Source: Geobacter sp. DSM 9736 (GTDB taxonomy: Bacteria > Desulfobacterota > Desulfuromonadia > Geobacterales > Geobacteraceae). Taken from it: DNA of 64,000 bases. Every line of letters begins with the position of its first letter. The stretch's first letter is position 1. Below, one piece after another: positions 44,557 through 53,751 of the stretch. The stretch spans positions 2,298,001-2,362,000 of the forward strand of contig NZ_LT896716.1 in assembly GCF_900187405.1 (NCBI RefSeq). The letters are read 5' to 3'. The position numbers were made by a program, and so were the translations under genes. Below the pieces are notes generated by a model, which was given only the letters and a program-made list of their open reading frames with translations, searched no databases and had not been told where the DNA came from.

Positions 44557-45903
44557 TTATGCATCCCGATGGCTCGCGTTCTCGAACCGGGTAAATTCCC
44601 CGCGGAATACGAGATCGACTTTACCGATGGGACCGTTACGCTGCTTACCGATGATGATCTCGGCCTTGCCCTTGAGATCTTCGCTCTCCTTGTCATAGAC
44701 CTCGCCACGGTAGACGAACATGATTACGTCGGCATCCTGTTCGATGGCTCCAGATTCACGGAGGTCGCTCATCATCGGTCGTTTGTCGGTTCGGCTCTCA
44801 AGACCCCGGTTAAGCTGGGAGAGGGCGACAACCGGAACATTGAGCTCCTTGGCCAGCGCCTTGAGCGACCGGGATATCTCAGATATCTCCTGCTGTCGCG
44901 ACTCAGGGTTGGTTCCTCCCCGCATCAACTGGAGGTAGTCTACGACGATCATTCCGATATCGTGTTCGGCCTTCATTCTGCGGCATTTGGCGCGCATTTC
45001 GAGAACCGTGATCGCAGGGGTGTCGTCGATATATATCTTCGACTCATGGAGCTTTCCAGCGCCCTTCATAAGCCGTCCCCAATCGGCGTCCGCAAAATGG
45101 CCCGTGCGCAGACGCCCTGCATCCACCCTGGCTTCTGAGCAAAGAAGCCTCGTGACCAGCTGCTCCTTCCCCATCTCAAGAGAGAATACAGCCACCGGCG
45201 TAGCAGGCTCCGCATGTATTGCCGCATGCTGGGCGATGTTGAGTGCAAAAGCCGTCTTTCCCATGGAAGGGCGCCCGGCGATGATGATGAGATCCCCCGG
45301 CTGAAACCCTGCCGTCATCTCATCGAGATCGATGAATCCGGTAGGCACTCCGGTGACGTGCTCCTTCCTCTCGTAGAGGAGTTCGATATTGCGGATGGTG
45401 TCTTTCAGAATCGAACTGACGGGATAAAAAGCCGGTTTCAGCTTGTTTTCCGATATCTCGAAGATCACCTTCTGGGCCGAATCGAGGAGTTCCTCGACCG
45501 CTATCTGTTCATCGAAGCCCTGGGTGACGATTTCAGTCGCGGCGGTGATAAGCTTGCGGGTTATCGCCTTCTCCCGCACGATACGGCAATAGTAGGCAAT
45601 ATTGGCGGCAGTGGGAACGTAATCAACGAGAGTGACTAGATAGGCTCCTCCCCCCACCTCTTCCAGCTCGCCTTTGCTTCTCAGGATGTTATTGAGAGTG
45701 ATGAGGTCGCACGGCTCGTTCCGCTCCGAGAGTTCGATCATGGAGCGGAAGATTTTCCGGTGGTTCTCCCGGTACATATCGTCAGGAACAATAATTTCCA
45801 GGGCGCGGTTGATTGCTTCATTATCGAGGAGGACCCCCCCCAGAATGGACATCTCGGCTTCGATGCTTTGCGGAGGGAGCTTTCTCATATCTACTGCGGG
45901 CAT
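44557..45903 (-). CDS. dnaB: Replicative DNA helicase DnaB
   Basis: A 448-residue hexameric helicase. The N-terminal primase-interaction domain covers about residues 8-110. The RecA-like C-terminal domain has Walker A GRPSMGKT (210-217), a Walker B-type VVDYLQLM and the ALSQLNR and GKQRNGP segments. No intein is present. It unwinds DNA ahead of the replication fork. The ATG at 45903 follows AAAGGTG. The stop codon abuts a dispersed repeat. Confidence 0.94.
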   Translation of the reverse strand: MPAVDMRKLPPQSIEAEMSILGGVLLDNEAINRALEIIVPDDMYRENHRKIFRSMIELSERNEPCDLITLNNILRSKGELEEVGGGAYLVTLVDYVPTAANIAYYCRIVREKAITRKLITAATEIVTQGFDEQIAVEELLDSAQKVIFEISENKLKPAFYPVSSILKDTIRNIELLYERKEHVTGVPTGFIDLDEMTAGFQPGDLIIIAGRPSMGKTAFALNIAQHAAIHAEPATPVAVFSLEMGKEQLVTRLLCSEARVDAGRLRTGHFADADWGRLMKGAGKLHESKIYIDDTPAITVLEMRAKCRRMKAEHDIGMIVVDYLQLMRGGTNPESRQQEISEISRSLKALAKELNVPVVALSQLNRGLESRTDKRPMMSDLRESGAIEQDADVIMFVYRGEVYDKESEDLKGKAEIIIGKQRNGPIGKVDLVFRGEFTRFENASHRDA

Positions 45904-45989
45904 TATTCACCTTTACTTACAAACACTTAACCGCCTGAAGGGGCGAAGGGAGGGTACTATAACGCGGGAGGTGCGCAGCGGTCAACAGT

Positions 45990-46718
45990 TTACTCTCCCA
46001 ACTCGCGGAGAAACGCGAGGGAACGAAGTGGCCTGCCGAGATGAGCTGCAATAGCCGCATCCAGAAGCCTGCCTGCTTCTTCGAGGGATGAAGGGCTGAA
46101 TGCTACAACACCGAATCTGCCTGTCCGTAATGCTCGGCCAAGGAGGGTGAGCGTCTCGGAGGAAAGCAGTCTTCCGCCGGTACTGCACCGGCCACAGAGA
46201 ATCGCTCCATTCCCCCCCAACCTGGCAGCGGAAGCCACCAGATCCGTTCCGCATCCGGAGCAGTTGTCGAGTGCCGGCCGGTATCCAAGGATGTTGAGGA
46301 GGTTGATCTCGAAGAAGCGCCTGTCGGTGCCGTCAGCCTCTGCTATTTCGAGACGCTCCAGGTAAGCGATCAACAGACGGTAGAGACGGGGATTCGGAAG
46401 CCCCTCTGGCAACAGGGCATCGACCAGTTCGCATGCGTAACCGGCACAGCCGATCTTAGGCAGGTCATCCCTGATTTGGGGGTAAACCGTCAGCGCATCC
46501 GCCTCCCGCACGGAACTGAGACCCTCCCGCAGGACCAGCTGAACATTGATCCTGGCAAAGAGCTCCAGAGTTCCTCCGAAACGGCGGGCGCTTCTCTTCG
46601 CTCCGCGGGCAATGCCCCGGATTTTTCCATGTTCCCGGCAGAACAGGGTGACGAGCTTATCGCTTTCCCGATAATCGGAGAGGCGCAAGACAACGGCTTC
46701 GCTGGTTACGACTTCCAT
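45990..46718 (-). CDS. recO: DNA repair protein RecO
   Basis: A 242-residue recombination mediator for the RecFOR pathway. An N-terminal OB fold (EAVVLRLSDYRESDKLVTLF) is followed by a helical domain with a zinc site: CSGCG near 147 and CGRC near 171. The family signature GIARGAKRS is present. The ATG at 46718 gives the usual N-terminus; an upstream start at 46754 would add 12 residues without a better ribosome binding site. It lies upstream of dnaB on the same strand with an 86-bp gap. Confidence 0.9.
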   Translation of the reverse strand: MEVVTSEAVVLRLSDYRESDKLVTLFCREHGKIRGIARGAKRSARRFGGTLELFARINVQLVLREGLSSVREADALTVYPQIRDDLPKIGCAGYACELVDALLPEGLPNPRLYRLLIAYLERLEIAEADGTDRRFFEINLLNILGYRPALDNCSGCGTDLVASAARLGGNGAILCGRCSTGGRLLSSETLTLLGRALRTGRFGVVAFSPSSLEEAGRLLDAAIAAHLGRPLRSLAFLRELGE

Positions 46719-46838
46719 GCCCCTCACCCTATCACCCACGCGTTCACGAGTCAAATGCAGACAAAATGACAGAAAAATAATTTAAAACCTGTTGACCTCC
46801 AGAACGCTACGGTGATATTGAAATCTAAATTCATCGCA

Positions 46839-46868
46839 GCGGGGGCACTGTTTGACCCCCGCATTTTT
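46839..46868 (+). terminator. Terminator-like hairpin in the porin leader
   Basis: GCGGGGG (46839-46845) pairs with CCCCCGC (46856-46862), followed by ATTTTTAT. It lies 90 bp upstream of the porin start and downstream of a possible TTGACC -35 at 46792. Confidence 0.55.
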
Positions 46869-46957
46869 ATCTGAGTTTACTGAAAATGGTATTCATCTCC
46901 AATTTATTGCATTTCAGCCTGACCAGTGCAGGCGCAACAACACCACAGGAGGGAAAG

Positions 46958-48175
46958 ATGAAACGCGTTGCAACAATGTTCGCGATGGCTACGATGCTGT
47001 CCATCCCGGCAGTCGAAGGCCGTGCAGCAACAGTGGAGGAACTGGAAAGAAAAGTGCTCGACCTTAGCAGGGAAGTGGACCAGCTGAAAGGAGAAGGCGA
47101 TGCACCTGCCGTAAAGACCGGCAGTGGAAACTTCAGAAGGATTCTCGACAGGACCTCGATCGGAGGATACGGGGAGCTGGACTTCATATCACGAAGCAAT
47201 AACGGCAACGGCAAAGGCGCCAGCGTCTTCGACCCGCACCGGATAGTGCTTTACGTCAATTCCGACCTCTCAGACTGGGTGAACTTTTACACCGAGCTCG
47301 AATGGGAGCACGGAGGCGACGGCAAGAACGGGAAGATCCCCGTGGAGCAGGCGTTTCTCAACTTCAAGCTCGACCCCTCCTTCAATGTGAGGGCTGGGGT
47401 ACTCCTCGCTCCGCTGGGGGCAGTAAATCTCTACCATGAGCCAAATAACTTCAACTCGACCGAGCGGCCGGACCTGGACCGGATACTTATTCCGAGCACC
47501 TGGCGCGAGATGGGGGCCGGTATTTACGGCGCACTCGGCGAAAGGGTGAATTATGAACTCTACGTTCTCAACGGGCTGGATGGCTCTAAATTCTCAGCCG
47601 AGAGCGGGATCCGCGGCGGAAGGCAGGACCTGGACGCCGACATGAACAGGGGCAAGGCGGTGGCGGGGCGCCTTGAAGTCCGCCCCATCACCAACCTCTA
47701 TACCAACTTCTCCTTCTATACCGGCAACTCCGCCAAAGTCGGAACGGCCTATACGACCATAGGAGCTTTCGACGGCAAATACCGCATGGGCGATCTTGAA
47801 GTGGCGGGCGAGTACGTTCATGTCTATCAGGATGATCCCGGTTCACTCGGGATGGATCCGGCCAAGGGAGCTATCGGCAACACCATGTCGGGCTATTGGT
47901 TGGAAGGCGCATACCACGTCATGCCCTCGGCCCTGAAGAAAGGGAAGCTTGCGGAAGCCGACGCAATCGCATTTGCCCGATACTCCGAGATCGACACCCA
48001 GCAGGGAATTTCCGACAGGAGCTACAACCGCTCGTATACAACCGTGGGCCTCTCCTTCAAGCCGATCCCGACCGTAGCAGTAAAAGCAGATTATCAATGG
48101 TACGATGACGGGCGCCCCTATGGGAAAACCCTCGATAACGACAAGTTCCAGATAACTCTCGGGTTCGTCTTCTGA
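46958..48175 (+). CDS. Outer-membrane porin, OprP/phosphate-selective type
   Basis: A 405-residue beta-barrel protein. A signal peptide (1-25, ending RAA) precedes a short coiled-coil segment (VEELERKVLDLSREVDQLKG), typical of trimeric porins in this group, and a barrel of alternating strands that ends in the outer-membrane signature phenylalanine (LGFVF). Substrate is unknown. The ATG at 46958 follows AGGAGGGAAAG; an upstream start at 46886 would spoil the signal peptide. A terminator-like hairpin lies in the leader and a strong terminator after the stop. Confidence 0.83.
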   Translation: MKRVATMFAMATMLSIPAVEGRAATVEELERKVLDLSREVDQLKGEGDAPAVKTGSGNFRRILDRTSIGGYGELDFISRSNNGNGKGASVFDPHRIVLYVNSDLSDWVNFYTELEWEHGGDGKNGKIPVEQAFLNFKLDPSFNVRAGVLLAPLGAVNLYHEPNNFNSTERPDLDRILIPSTWREMGAGIYGALGERVNYELYVLNGLDGSKFSAESGIRGGRQDLDADMNRGKAVAGRLEVRPITNLYTNFSFYTGNSAKVGTAYTTIGAFDGKYRMGDLEVAGEYVHVYQDDPGSLGMDPAKGAIGNTMSGYWLEGAYHVMPSALKKGKLAEADAIAFARYSEIDTQQGISDRSYNRSYTTVGLSFKPIPTVAVKADYQWYDDGRPYGKTLDNDKFQITLGFVF

Positions 48176-48216
48176 CGCTAGAACAGCAATTCGCCTTAAC
48201 CTACAACCCAATTAAA

Positions 48217-48246
48217 GAAAAATGCCCGGATTTCCGGGCATTTTTT
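48217..48246. terminator. Rho-independent terminator after the porin gene
   Basis: ATGCCCGG (48222-48229), loop ATTT and CCGGGCAT (48234-48241), followed by TTTTTT; the A run on the left side makes it usable from the minus strand too, where a TPR gene ends at 48269. Confidence 0.85.
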
Positions 48247-48268
48247 GTAGAATCTTCTGGAAGTTTTC

Positions 48269-48736
48269 TCAGCTCTCGGTGGAGCCGGCATTCGGGCTCA
48301 AGCCAAGGCAGGCGAGGAGTTTGCCCAGGAGTTTGTTCACAGGATGTTCTCTTGCGAGCCATCGGATCACAGGCTTCCTGCGCGTTCCGAGGATTTCCAG
48401 CTCCTGCAGTATCTCCGGATTCCTGTCCAGCCTAGCTCCAGTACGGAAAGCATCGATAGCCTCCTCCCTTTGCCCGGCAGCAACGAAAATCCTCCCCAGA
48501 TTCAGGTAGTGAAGGGAGTTTGCCGGCTCGGCGCGAAGTGCCTCCTGCGCCAGCGTGAGTGCTCCATCGAAATCACCCCGTGACTTGGCGAGCGCTACGG
48601 CGAGATAGGAGCAATAGGCCGGCTTGCGTTCTTCATTCACTGCATTCTCAAGGCAGACCCGTGCCAGATAGGTATGGTCGTGATACAGTGCATCCCTTCC
48701 CTTATTAAAAAATTCCACTGCCGCTTTCGATGACAT
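48269..48736 (-). CDS. TPR-repeat protein
   Basis: A 155-residue cytoplasmic protein built mainly of tetratricopeptide repeats (AVEFFNKGRDALYHDH, ALTLAQEALRAEPAN, YLNLGRIFVAAGQREEAIDAF). The C-terminal 45 residues are basic and not repeat-like. The frame is open further upstream, but the ATG at 48736 is the first with a ribosome binding site (AAGGA) and begins the repeat region. The function is unknown. It converges on the porin gene. Confidence 0.7.
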   Translation of the reverse strand: MSSKAAVEFFNKGRDALYHDHTYLARVCLENAVNEERKPAYCSYLAVALAKSRGDFDGALTLAQEALRAEPANSLHYLNLGRIFVAAGQREEAIDAFRTGARLDRNPEILQELEILGTRRKPVIRWLAREHPVNKLLGKLLACLGLSPNAGSTES

Positions 48737-49043
48737 GAGTGCCTGTCCTTTGGGGCGGAGAACCTTTAGCAATCTCCGGAGCGAGTAACTGTTGGTTCCT
48801 ATGCACGCGGAATAGCCAAGACAGCCGCCATTCCACTTAGGGAAACTCAGATTTAGAAGCAGGCCCCTCTTCCGTGGGGCACTCGCAGCTCGCAACCTCC
48901 CGCTCCCGCTTCTACTGCAAAACCGATACCTTCCTAATACGCACTCCTCACCACGGCCGCGCTTCACAGTATGTGCACCCCCATGTTGCATTTTGGAAAA
49001 TTGGATGTATAAAAAATAATTAACAAAACAGAAGGAGGCGTCA
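48737..49043. other. Intergenic region between TPR gene and coiled-coil lipoprotein gene
   Basis: About 307 bp. The right end holds the lipoprotein promoter (48986-49013). In the rest I see no convincing reading frame with a start site, no RNA gene and no repeat shared with the other regions. Confidence 0.4.
48986..49013 (+). promoter_or_regulatory. Sigma-70 promoter of the coiled-coil lipoprotein
   Basis: TTGCAT (48986-48991), a 16-bp spacer and TATAAA (49008-49013), about 30 bp upstream of the start codon. Confidence 0.65.
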
Positions 49044-49448
49044 ATGCGACGTTCAGCCATGGTGGGTCTTCTTTGTCTGGTAGGATTGTGGTCTGCCGGC
49101 TGCTCAACCAAGAGTTACGTGCTGGAGCAGGTCGATCCGCTCTCGGAACGGCTTGGGAAGATTGAATCGCGGGTTACCGGAATAGAAACGAGGCTGGGTG
49201 ACATCCAGAAGCAGAACGAGACGGGGCAGGAGGCAGTCAGAAAGGACCTTGGCGACATCAGGAACCAGCTGCAACAGTCGTCAGGAGCCCAGAGCGCCGC
49301 CAGTCGTGCAGAAACGGCAGCCACAAGGGCCGAAGCGGCTTCAGGCAAAGCGGAAGCGGCTGCTACCCGTGCCGAGAATGCCGCGACCCGGGCCGACAGC
49401 TCTGCACAGAAATCCTCGAAAGCATTTGAACTCGGGCAACGAAAGTAG
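49044..49448 (+). CDS. Alanine-rich coiled-coil lipoprotein
   Basis: A 134-residue lipoprotein. The signal peptide ends in the lipobox SAGC (Cys 20). The mature part is one continuous coiled coil: a mixed heptad region (SERLGKIESRVTGIETRLGD) and then an Ala-rich zipper with the repeated unit AATRAEAA / AATRAENAATRA. It resembles Lpp-type and other alanine-zipper lipoproteins and may span the periplasm. AAGGAGG lies upstream of the ATG and a promoter just before. Confidence 0.78.
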   Translation: MRRSAMVGLLCLVGLWSAGCSTKSYVLEQVDPLSERLGKIESRVTGIETRLGDIQKQNETGQEAVRKDLGDIRNQLQQSSGAQSAASRAETAATRAEAASGKAEAAATRAENAATRADSSAQKSSKAFELGQRK

Positions 49449-49539
49449 CTTCCTCCCGATAAAGCGACGACGTCGCTGAGGGTTAGTTGCGAAGCACTTT
49501 CGATTTCGCCTCAGTTGATTCATGCCGGGCCGGAGGGGG

Positions 49540-50415
49540 TTATTCGGTAACGTCCACGGGAACACCCCGTTTTTCCGCCAGCGCCCGGAACAGTTTCTCC
49601 AGGCTCACCTTTTCGGTCAATTCCTTTTTCGCCAGCAGATGAACAAGGTGATTGAGGTAATCTTCCTCTGCCGGGTCATCGTGAACCTCCACGAAGACCC
49701 GGCCCTTCAGCTCCCCCACTTTCACCGGCTGGCGGACGATTATCACTCCGTCCTCGATGCGCACTTTGTCATACAAACGGGGTATATCCTCAGGGTAAAG
49801 CCGCAGGCACCCGTGGCTGGCCCTTCTTCCGACCCCCCACGGTCTGTTGGTGCCGTGAATAAGTATCGACATCCGGGACAGGCGCAGTGCATGAGTACCG
49901 AGAGGGTTTTCGGGACCGGGGGGAACGACTTCAGGCAACTCCGGCTGCTCCTCACGTATCGATGGAGGAACCCGCCAGCTTGGCGCTTCCTTCTTCTCCT
50001 TCACACGATAAAAACCTAGAGGCGTGTCGTTCCCCTCGCTGCCGATTCCTACGGGGAAGGTCACAACCCGGCGCTTCCCAGCGGAATCGAAGAAGAAATA
50101 GTAGAGCCTGAGTTCCGAAACGTTGATCAGAAGGTCCACCGTAGGCTCAGCATCGGGAACGACCCAGGAGGTGGGAATGACAAGCATGGTGCCTGGGACC
50201 GGAACGAAGGGATCGATCCCCGGATTCGCGTCCGCAAGCTCGTTGAAACCCAGTCCGAAGATGCGTGCTATCTCCACCAGCGAATCACCCGGCTTCACCA
50301 GGTAGGTGCCGCTGTCTCCGATAACCTTTGCTGCGGAGTCAAACGTCCGCCCGCTTACCGGCGCAACAAGCAGTGCCATCTCCAGCGCCAGAAACAGGAG
50401 CAAAACGCCCTTCAC
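49540..50415 (-). CDS. L,D-transpeptidase with LysM domain
   Basis: A 291-residue exported cell-wall enzyme. A signal peptide (1-22) precedes a LysM module (about 37-82) and a YkuD domain (about 92-220) with the catalytic site H187 and H201/C203 in ASHGCLR. It should form 3-3 peptidoglycan cross-links or anchor lipoproteins. The C-terminal 70 residues are extra and charged. It begins at a GTG overlapping the folA stop (GTGA), so translation is coupled to folA. Confidence 0.88.
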   Translation of the reverse strand: MKGVLLLFLALEMALLVAPVSGRTFDSAAKVIGDSGTYLVKPGDSLVEIARIFGLGFNELADANPGIDPFVPVPGTMLVIPTSWVVPDAEPTVDLLINVSELRLYYFFFDSAGKRRVVTFPVGIGSEGNDTPLGFYRVKEKKEAPSWRVPPSIREEQPELPEVVPPGPENPLGTHALRLSRMSILIHGTNRPWGVGRRASHGCLRLYPEDIPRLYDKVRIEDGVIIVRQPVKVGELKGRVFVEVHDDPAEEDYLNHLVHLLAKKELTEKVSLEKLFRALAEKRGVPVDVTE

Positions 50416-50909
50416 CTCGCCTGTCTCCGTTCGTATGTGATATACGAGTGACGCGGCGGCCCCTCGTGCTCCACCCGCTCCGCCTCGACGAAGTCGGAGG
50501 GGATCACTGGAAAGGACACATCACCATCGTACTTCCGGTGGACAACGGTAAGGTAGATACGGTCCGCCACCGCAAGGAAAGCCTCGTACACTTCCCTTCC
50601 TCCTCCGACGAACACCTCTTCCGCATCACCAGCCAGCTGCAGCGCCTCATCGACGTTGTGCGCCAGAAGGCACCCCTGCACCCGGCGCGACTGCTGCCGG
50701 GAGAGCACTATCATCCTACGCCCCGGCAGGGGACGGCCTATCGATTCGAATGTGCGCCGGCCGACGATGAGGGGGTGCCCCATGGTGAGCGACTTGAATC
50801 GAGCCAGATCGGCCGGCAGATGCCAGGGAATCCCTCCCCTGCACCCGATCACCCCATTTTCCGATACTGCGGCAATGATGGAAATGACAGGAGCATTCAT
50901 GCGGCGCAT
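50412..50909 (-). CDS. folA: Dihydrofolate reductase
   Basis: A 165-residue enzyme reducing dihydrofolate to tetrahydrofolate with NADPH. Visible are the substrate-loop IGCRGGIPWHLPADL (about 21-35), VGRRTFESIGRPLPGR and VGGGREVYEAF. Length is typical. Two starts are possible (50909 or 50897-50900, MNAPVIS); AAGG/AGGA sits suitably for either. It lies downstream of mutS2 and overlaps the transpeptidase gene by four bases. Confidence 0.92.
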   Translation of the reverse strand: MRRMNAPVISIIAAVSENGVIGCRGGIPWHLPADLARFKSLTMGHPLIVGRRTFESIGRPLPGRRMIVLSRQQSRRVQGCLLAHNVDEALQLAGDAEEVFVGGGREVYEAFLAVADRIYLTVVHRKYDGDVSFPVIPSDFVEAERVEHEGPPRHSYITYERRQAR

Positions 50910-50940
50910 CCTAACCTTGACGAGACTGCGGCGACTCTCC

Positions 50941-53295
50941 TCATCTCAGCGTCACCACTGTCACTCCGCTCCCACCTTCCGCCTGCTCGCCGGAGCGCAG
51001 CTCCCGCACGAGGGGATGAGAGTCCAGATACTCCCTGACAGCTCTCATCAGAGCTCCTGTGCCGACTCCGTGAATGACAGTGACCTCGCTCATCCCCGCA
51101 AGGGACGCGTGGTTCAGGAAGGGCTCTATCCGGGATATGGCGTCGTCCACCCGCAAACCGACGAGGTTGAGCCGTGACTCTGCCTCAGGCTCCTCTACCT
51201 GTTGTTTCCCCCTGCGCGGGGCCGGGCGAGCAGCCTTCCCCCTGCGCGGCGCCACTCCTGCCATGGGCACATCGATCTCCAGCGCTCCCGCTTTTACCCG
51301 AACCCGCTCATGACGCTGATCTACCGCCAGCACCTGTGCATCATACCCGAGGGACGTAACGAAGACGGTGTCACCTACTCCGATCTCGCCGGCGGGTAGA
51401 GCCTCCTCAGGATGTATGGCCCGCAGCTGCCCGTTAATCCTGCGCTCCCGCTCGTCCAGCACCTTCAAAGCCTCGCGCCGCTTTTCCCGTTTTACCTCGT
51501 CGAGCACCCCGCGTGCTTCGCGCCGTGCATCCTGCACGACCTGCCGGGCCTCTTGCAGAGCCTTCTCCAGGGCATTCCGCCGTTCCTGTTCCGCCGCCGC
51601 CCGCCGATCCGCCGCCCGCCGCGCCTCTTCGGCGAGCTGCCGCCTGATCTTCTCGGCATCCTCCAGGGCTTCGTGCTGAAGACGCCGTTGCTCCTGCAGC
51701 TCAGCCAGCAGTTCGTGGAACTCCGTATCCATTCGTCCCAACATTCCTGTGGCAAATTCGATGATCCGTTCGGGGAGACCATACCTGCGTGCGATTTCTA
51801 TGGCGTGGGATTGACCGGGGAGTCCTGTCCGCAGACGGTAGAGAGGGGTGAGCCGCTCTCTGTCGAAGTCCATGGAGGCGTTGACCATACCCGTAGATTT
51901 GTGAACGAAGCCGACAATCTCCGTCAGGTGCGTCGTGGCAATCACGAGAGACCCCTGATCCCGAAGATCATTGAGAATGGCGCAGGCAAGGGCGGCACCC
52001 TGAAGGGGTTCGGTGCCGGTGCCGAGTTCGTCCAGGAGCACGAGAGTGCGCCTTCCTGCCCTCCGGAGAAAACGGCTGATGGTGGAAATGTGCCCGGAAA
52101 AAGTGGAAAGGCTGCTGTCGATGGACTGCTCGTCGCCAATATCCACGAGGAGATCGTCCACCAGGGGAAAGGTCGAGGTGGAAGCGGCACTCACCGGAAT
52201 GCCGGACAGCGCCATGAGAAGCAGAAGCCCCGTTGTTTTAAGGGCGATGGTCTTGCCGCCGGCATTGGGGCCAGTTATCACCATAGTTGTCGACTCATCC
52301 CGCTCCGTTCCCAGCGTCAAATCGAGAGGGACCACTTCCTCCCCCTTCTCTTTCCTCAGGAGGAGCAGAAGGGGGTGGCGAGCCTGCACGAGACGGATTG
52401 CGGCTGCTTCTCCGATTGAGGGTATTTCGGCGCCGAGCCGTTCGGCAAAAACGGAAATGGCATACAGGCAGTCGAGCTTGACGAGGGCTTCGAACTCCCG
52501 CTCGATACCGTCGGCCTCTTCCCTGATCCAGCGGGAGATCTCGCGCACAATGCGGATCTCCTCGACCTTGACCTCGGCGATCAGGTTTTCCAGCTCGTTG
52601 GCAAGGCTGATTATCTCTATCGGCTCCATGAACGCTGTTTCGCCGGAGCCGGAAACGTCATGGACCACCCCCTGCACCATCCCCTTGGAGTCCATGCGGA
52701 CCGGGATGACCCACCGGCCGTTGCGCTGCGTGATGAAGTCGTCCTGAAGAAATATCGCCACCTGCTTCTCCCGGACGATCTCCTCGAGCCTCTTTCTGAT
52801 ACGCGCGGTAAGGTTCCGTTTCCGGGTGCGAAGCTCGAAGAGGAGCTTCGAAGCGGTGTCGAGAATGTGCCCTTCACGATCGATGGAATGCGACAGGGTT
52901 TCCAGTATTTCGGGAAACCCGGTGACGAATCCCCCCACTTCCTGGAGCAGGGGTATGTCGGTCCTGTAGGCGAACTGCCTCGACAGCACGGTAAGAACTT
53001 CCAGGACCGGGATCAATACCACCAGGTCCCGCGGGTCGAGCACCGCCCCTTCCGGCCTCACGTGGGCCAGAAGGGGAGCGATGTCCTCAAAAGCGGCGAT
53101 CCGGAGCGGAACGCCGATTTGATGAAGCCTGCGGATCTCCTCCACCTGCCCGAATCGCTCCTCAATCTGCGCTCTGGCAGGAAGCGGAGCAATCTCACGG
53201 ATAACCCGGGCCGATGGCTCACTGTGGGTAAACGCCGCAATGGTCTGGAGGATGCGGTTGAATTCAAGTGCGCGCAAGGCGTCGTTGTCTATCAT
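50941..53295 (-). CDS. mutS2: Endonuclease MutS2
   Basis: A 784-residue protein with the MutS2 order: helical core, ATPase with Walker A GPNAGGKT (342-349) and DELGTGTEP, a long coiled-coil segment rich in Arg/Glu/Ala (about 515-640), and a C-terminal Smr nuclease domain (LVGLRVDDA, IHGVGTGAL). MutS2 acts on branched DNA and on collided ribosomes in other bacteria. The ATG at 53295 is 21 bp downstream of the release-factor-like gene. This is the second Smr-domain protein of the window. Confidence 0.92.
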   Translation of the reverse strand: MIDNDALRALEFNRILQTIAAFTHSEPSARVIREIAPLPARAQIEERFGQVEEIRRLHQIGVPLRIAAFEDIAPLLAHVRPEGAVLDPRDLVVLIPVLEVLTVLSRQFAYRTDIPLLQEVGGFVTGFPEILETLSHSIDREGHILDTASKLLFELRTRKRNLTARIRKRLEEIVREKQVAIFLQDDFITQRNGRWVIPVRMDSKGMVQGVVHDVSGSGETAFMEPIEIISLANELENLIAEVKVEEIRIVREISRWIREEADGIEREFEALVKLDCLYAISVFAERLGAEIPSIGEAAAIRLVQARHPLLLLLRKEKGEEVVPLDLTLGTERDESTTMVITGPNAGGKTIALKTTGLLLLMALSGIPVSAASTSTFPLVDDLLVDIGDEQSIDSSLSTFSGHISTISRFLRRAGRRTLVLLDELGTGTEPLQGAALACAILNDLRDQGSLVIATTHLTEIVGFVHKSTGMVNASMDFDRERLTPLYRLRTGLPGQSHAIEIARRYGLPERIIEFATGMLGRMDTEFHELLAELQEQRRLQHEALEDAEKIRRQLAEEARRAADRRAAAEQERRNALEKALQEARQVVQDARREARGVLDEVKREKRREALKVLDERERRINGQLRAIHPEEALPAGEIGVGDTVFVTSLGYDAQVLAVDQRHERVRVKAGALEIDVPMAGVAPRRGKAARPAPRRGKQQVEEPEAESRLNLVGLRVDDAISRIEPFLNHASLAGMSEVTVIHGVGTGALMRAVREYLDSHPLVRELRSGEQAEGGSGVTVVTLR

Positions 53296-53316
53296 CTTAG
53301 GAAACCCTTCTCTGAT

Positions 53317-53679
53317 TCAGCTCTGCTTGCCGTACTTAAGCGCGGTCTTCCGCTTTCGCCGCGCCTTCTGCTTCCTGATCCGCTCCTGCTCGAAATCGGT
53401 GGCGGTCTTTCCACCATCGAGGGCAGCCAGCCGCTCCAGAAGCTCGCGTCTCGCCAGGAATCGGTTGACCGACTGGCTCCGGTCCTTCATGCACTTCACT
53501 TCCAGCCCGGTTGGTTTGTGGCGGAGATGGACGCAGGTAGAGGTCTTGTTGACATGCTGGCCGCCGGCGCCGGAAGAACGGATGAAGCTCTCCTCTATCT
53601 CCTCCTCGCGCAGGCCGAGCTCAGCCATCTTTTCCTTCAGCCAACGGTTCTTTTCTTCACTCACTGCAAAGGTAGGCAC
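53317..53679 (-). CDS. Peptide chain release factor-like protein (ArfB-type)
   Basis: A 120-residue protein with the GGQ motif (39-41, in SSGAGGQHVN) that triggers peptidyl-tRNA hydrolysis, and a basic C-terminal tail (RKQKARRKRKTALK) like that of ArfB/YaeJ, which enters the mRNA channel of stalled ribosomes. It lacks a codon-recognition domain. Thus it is likely a ribosome rescue factor. Interestingly it lies just upstream of mutS2, whose homologues can also handle stalled ribosomes. Confidence 0.85.
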   Translation of the reverse strand: MPTFAVSEEKNRWLKEKMAELGLREEEIEESFIRSSGAGGQHVNKTSTCVHLRHKPTGLEVKCMKDRSQSVNRFLARRELLERLAALDGGKTATDFEQERIRKQKARRKRKTALKYGKQS

Positions 53680-53751
53680 GACAGCAACTCCACCGAAGAA
53701 AAAATTACATTTATGAGACTATCACAAGACGGGAGAAAGCGAAAGGCAGGC

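Noticed and set aside
48737-49111. Longer N-terminus of the TPR protein
   Set aside because: It would cross the lipoprotein promoter and start codon on the other strand, and the added sequence is not protein-like.
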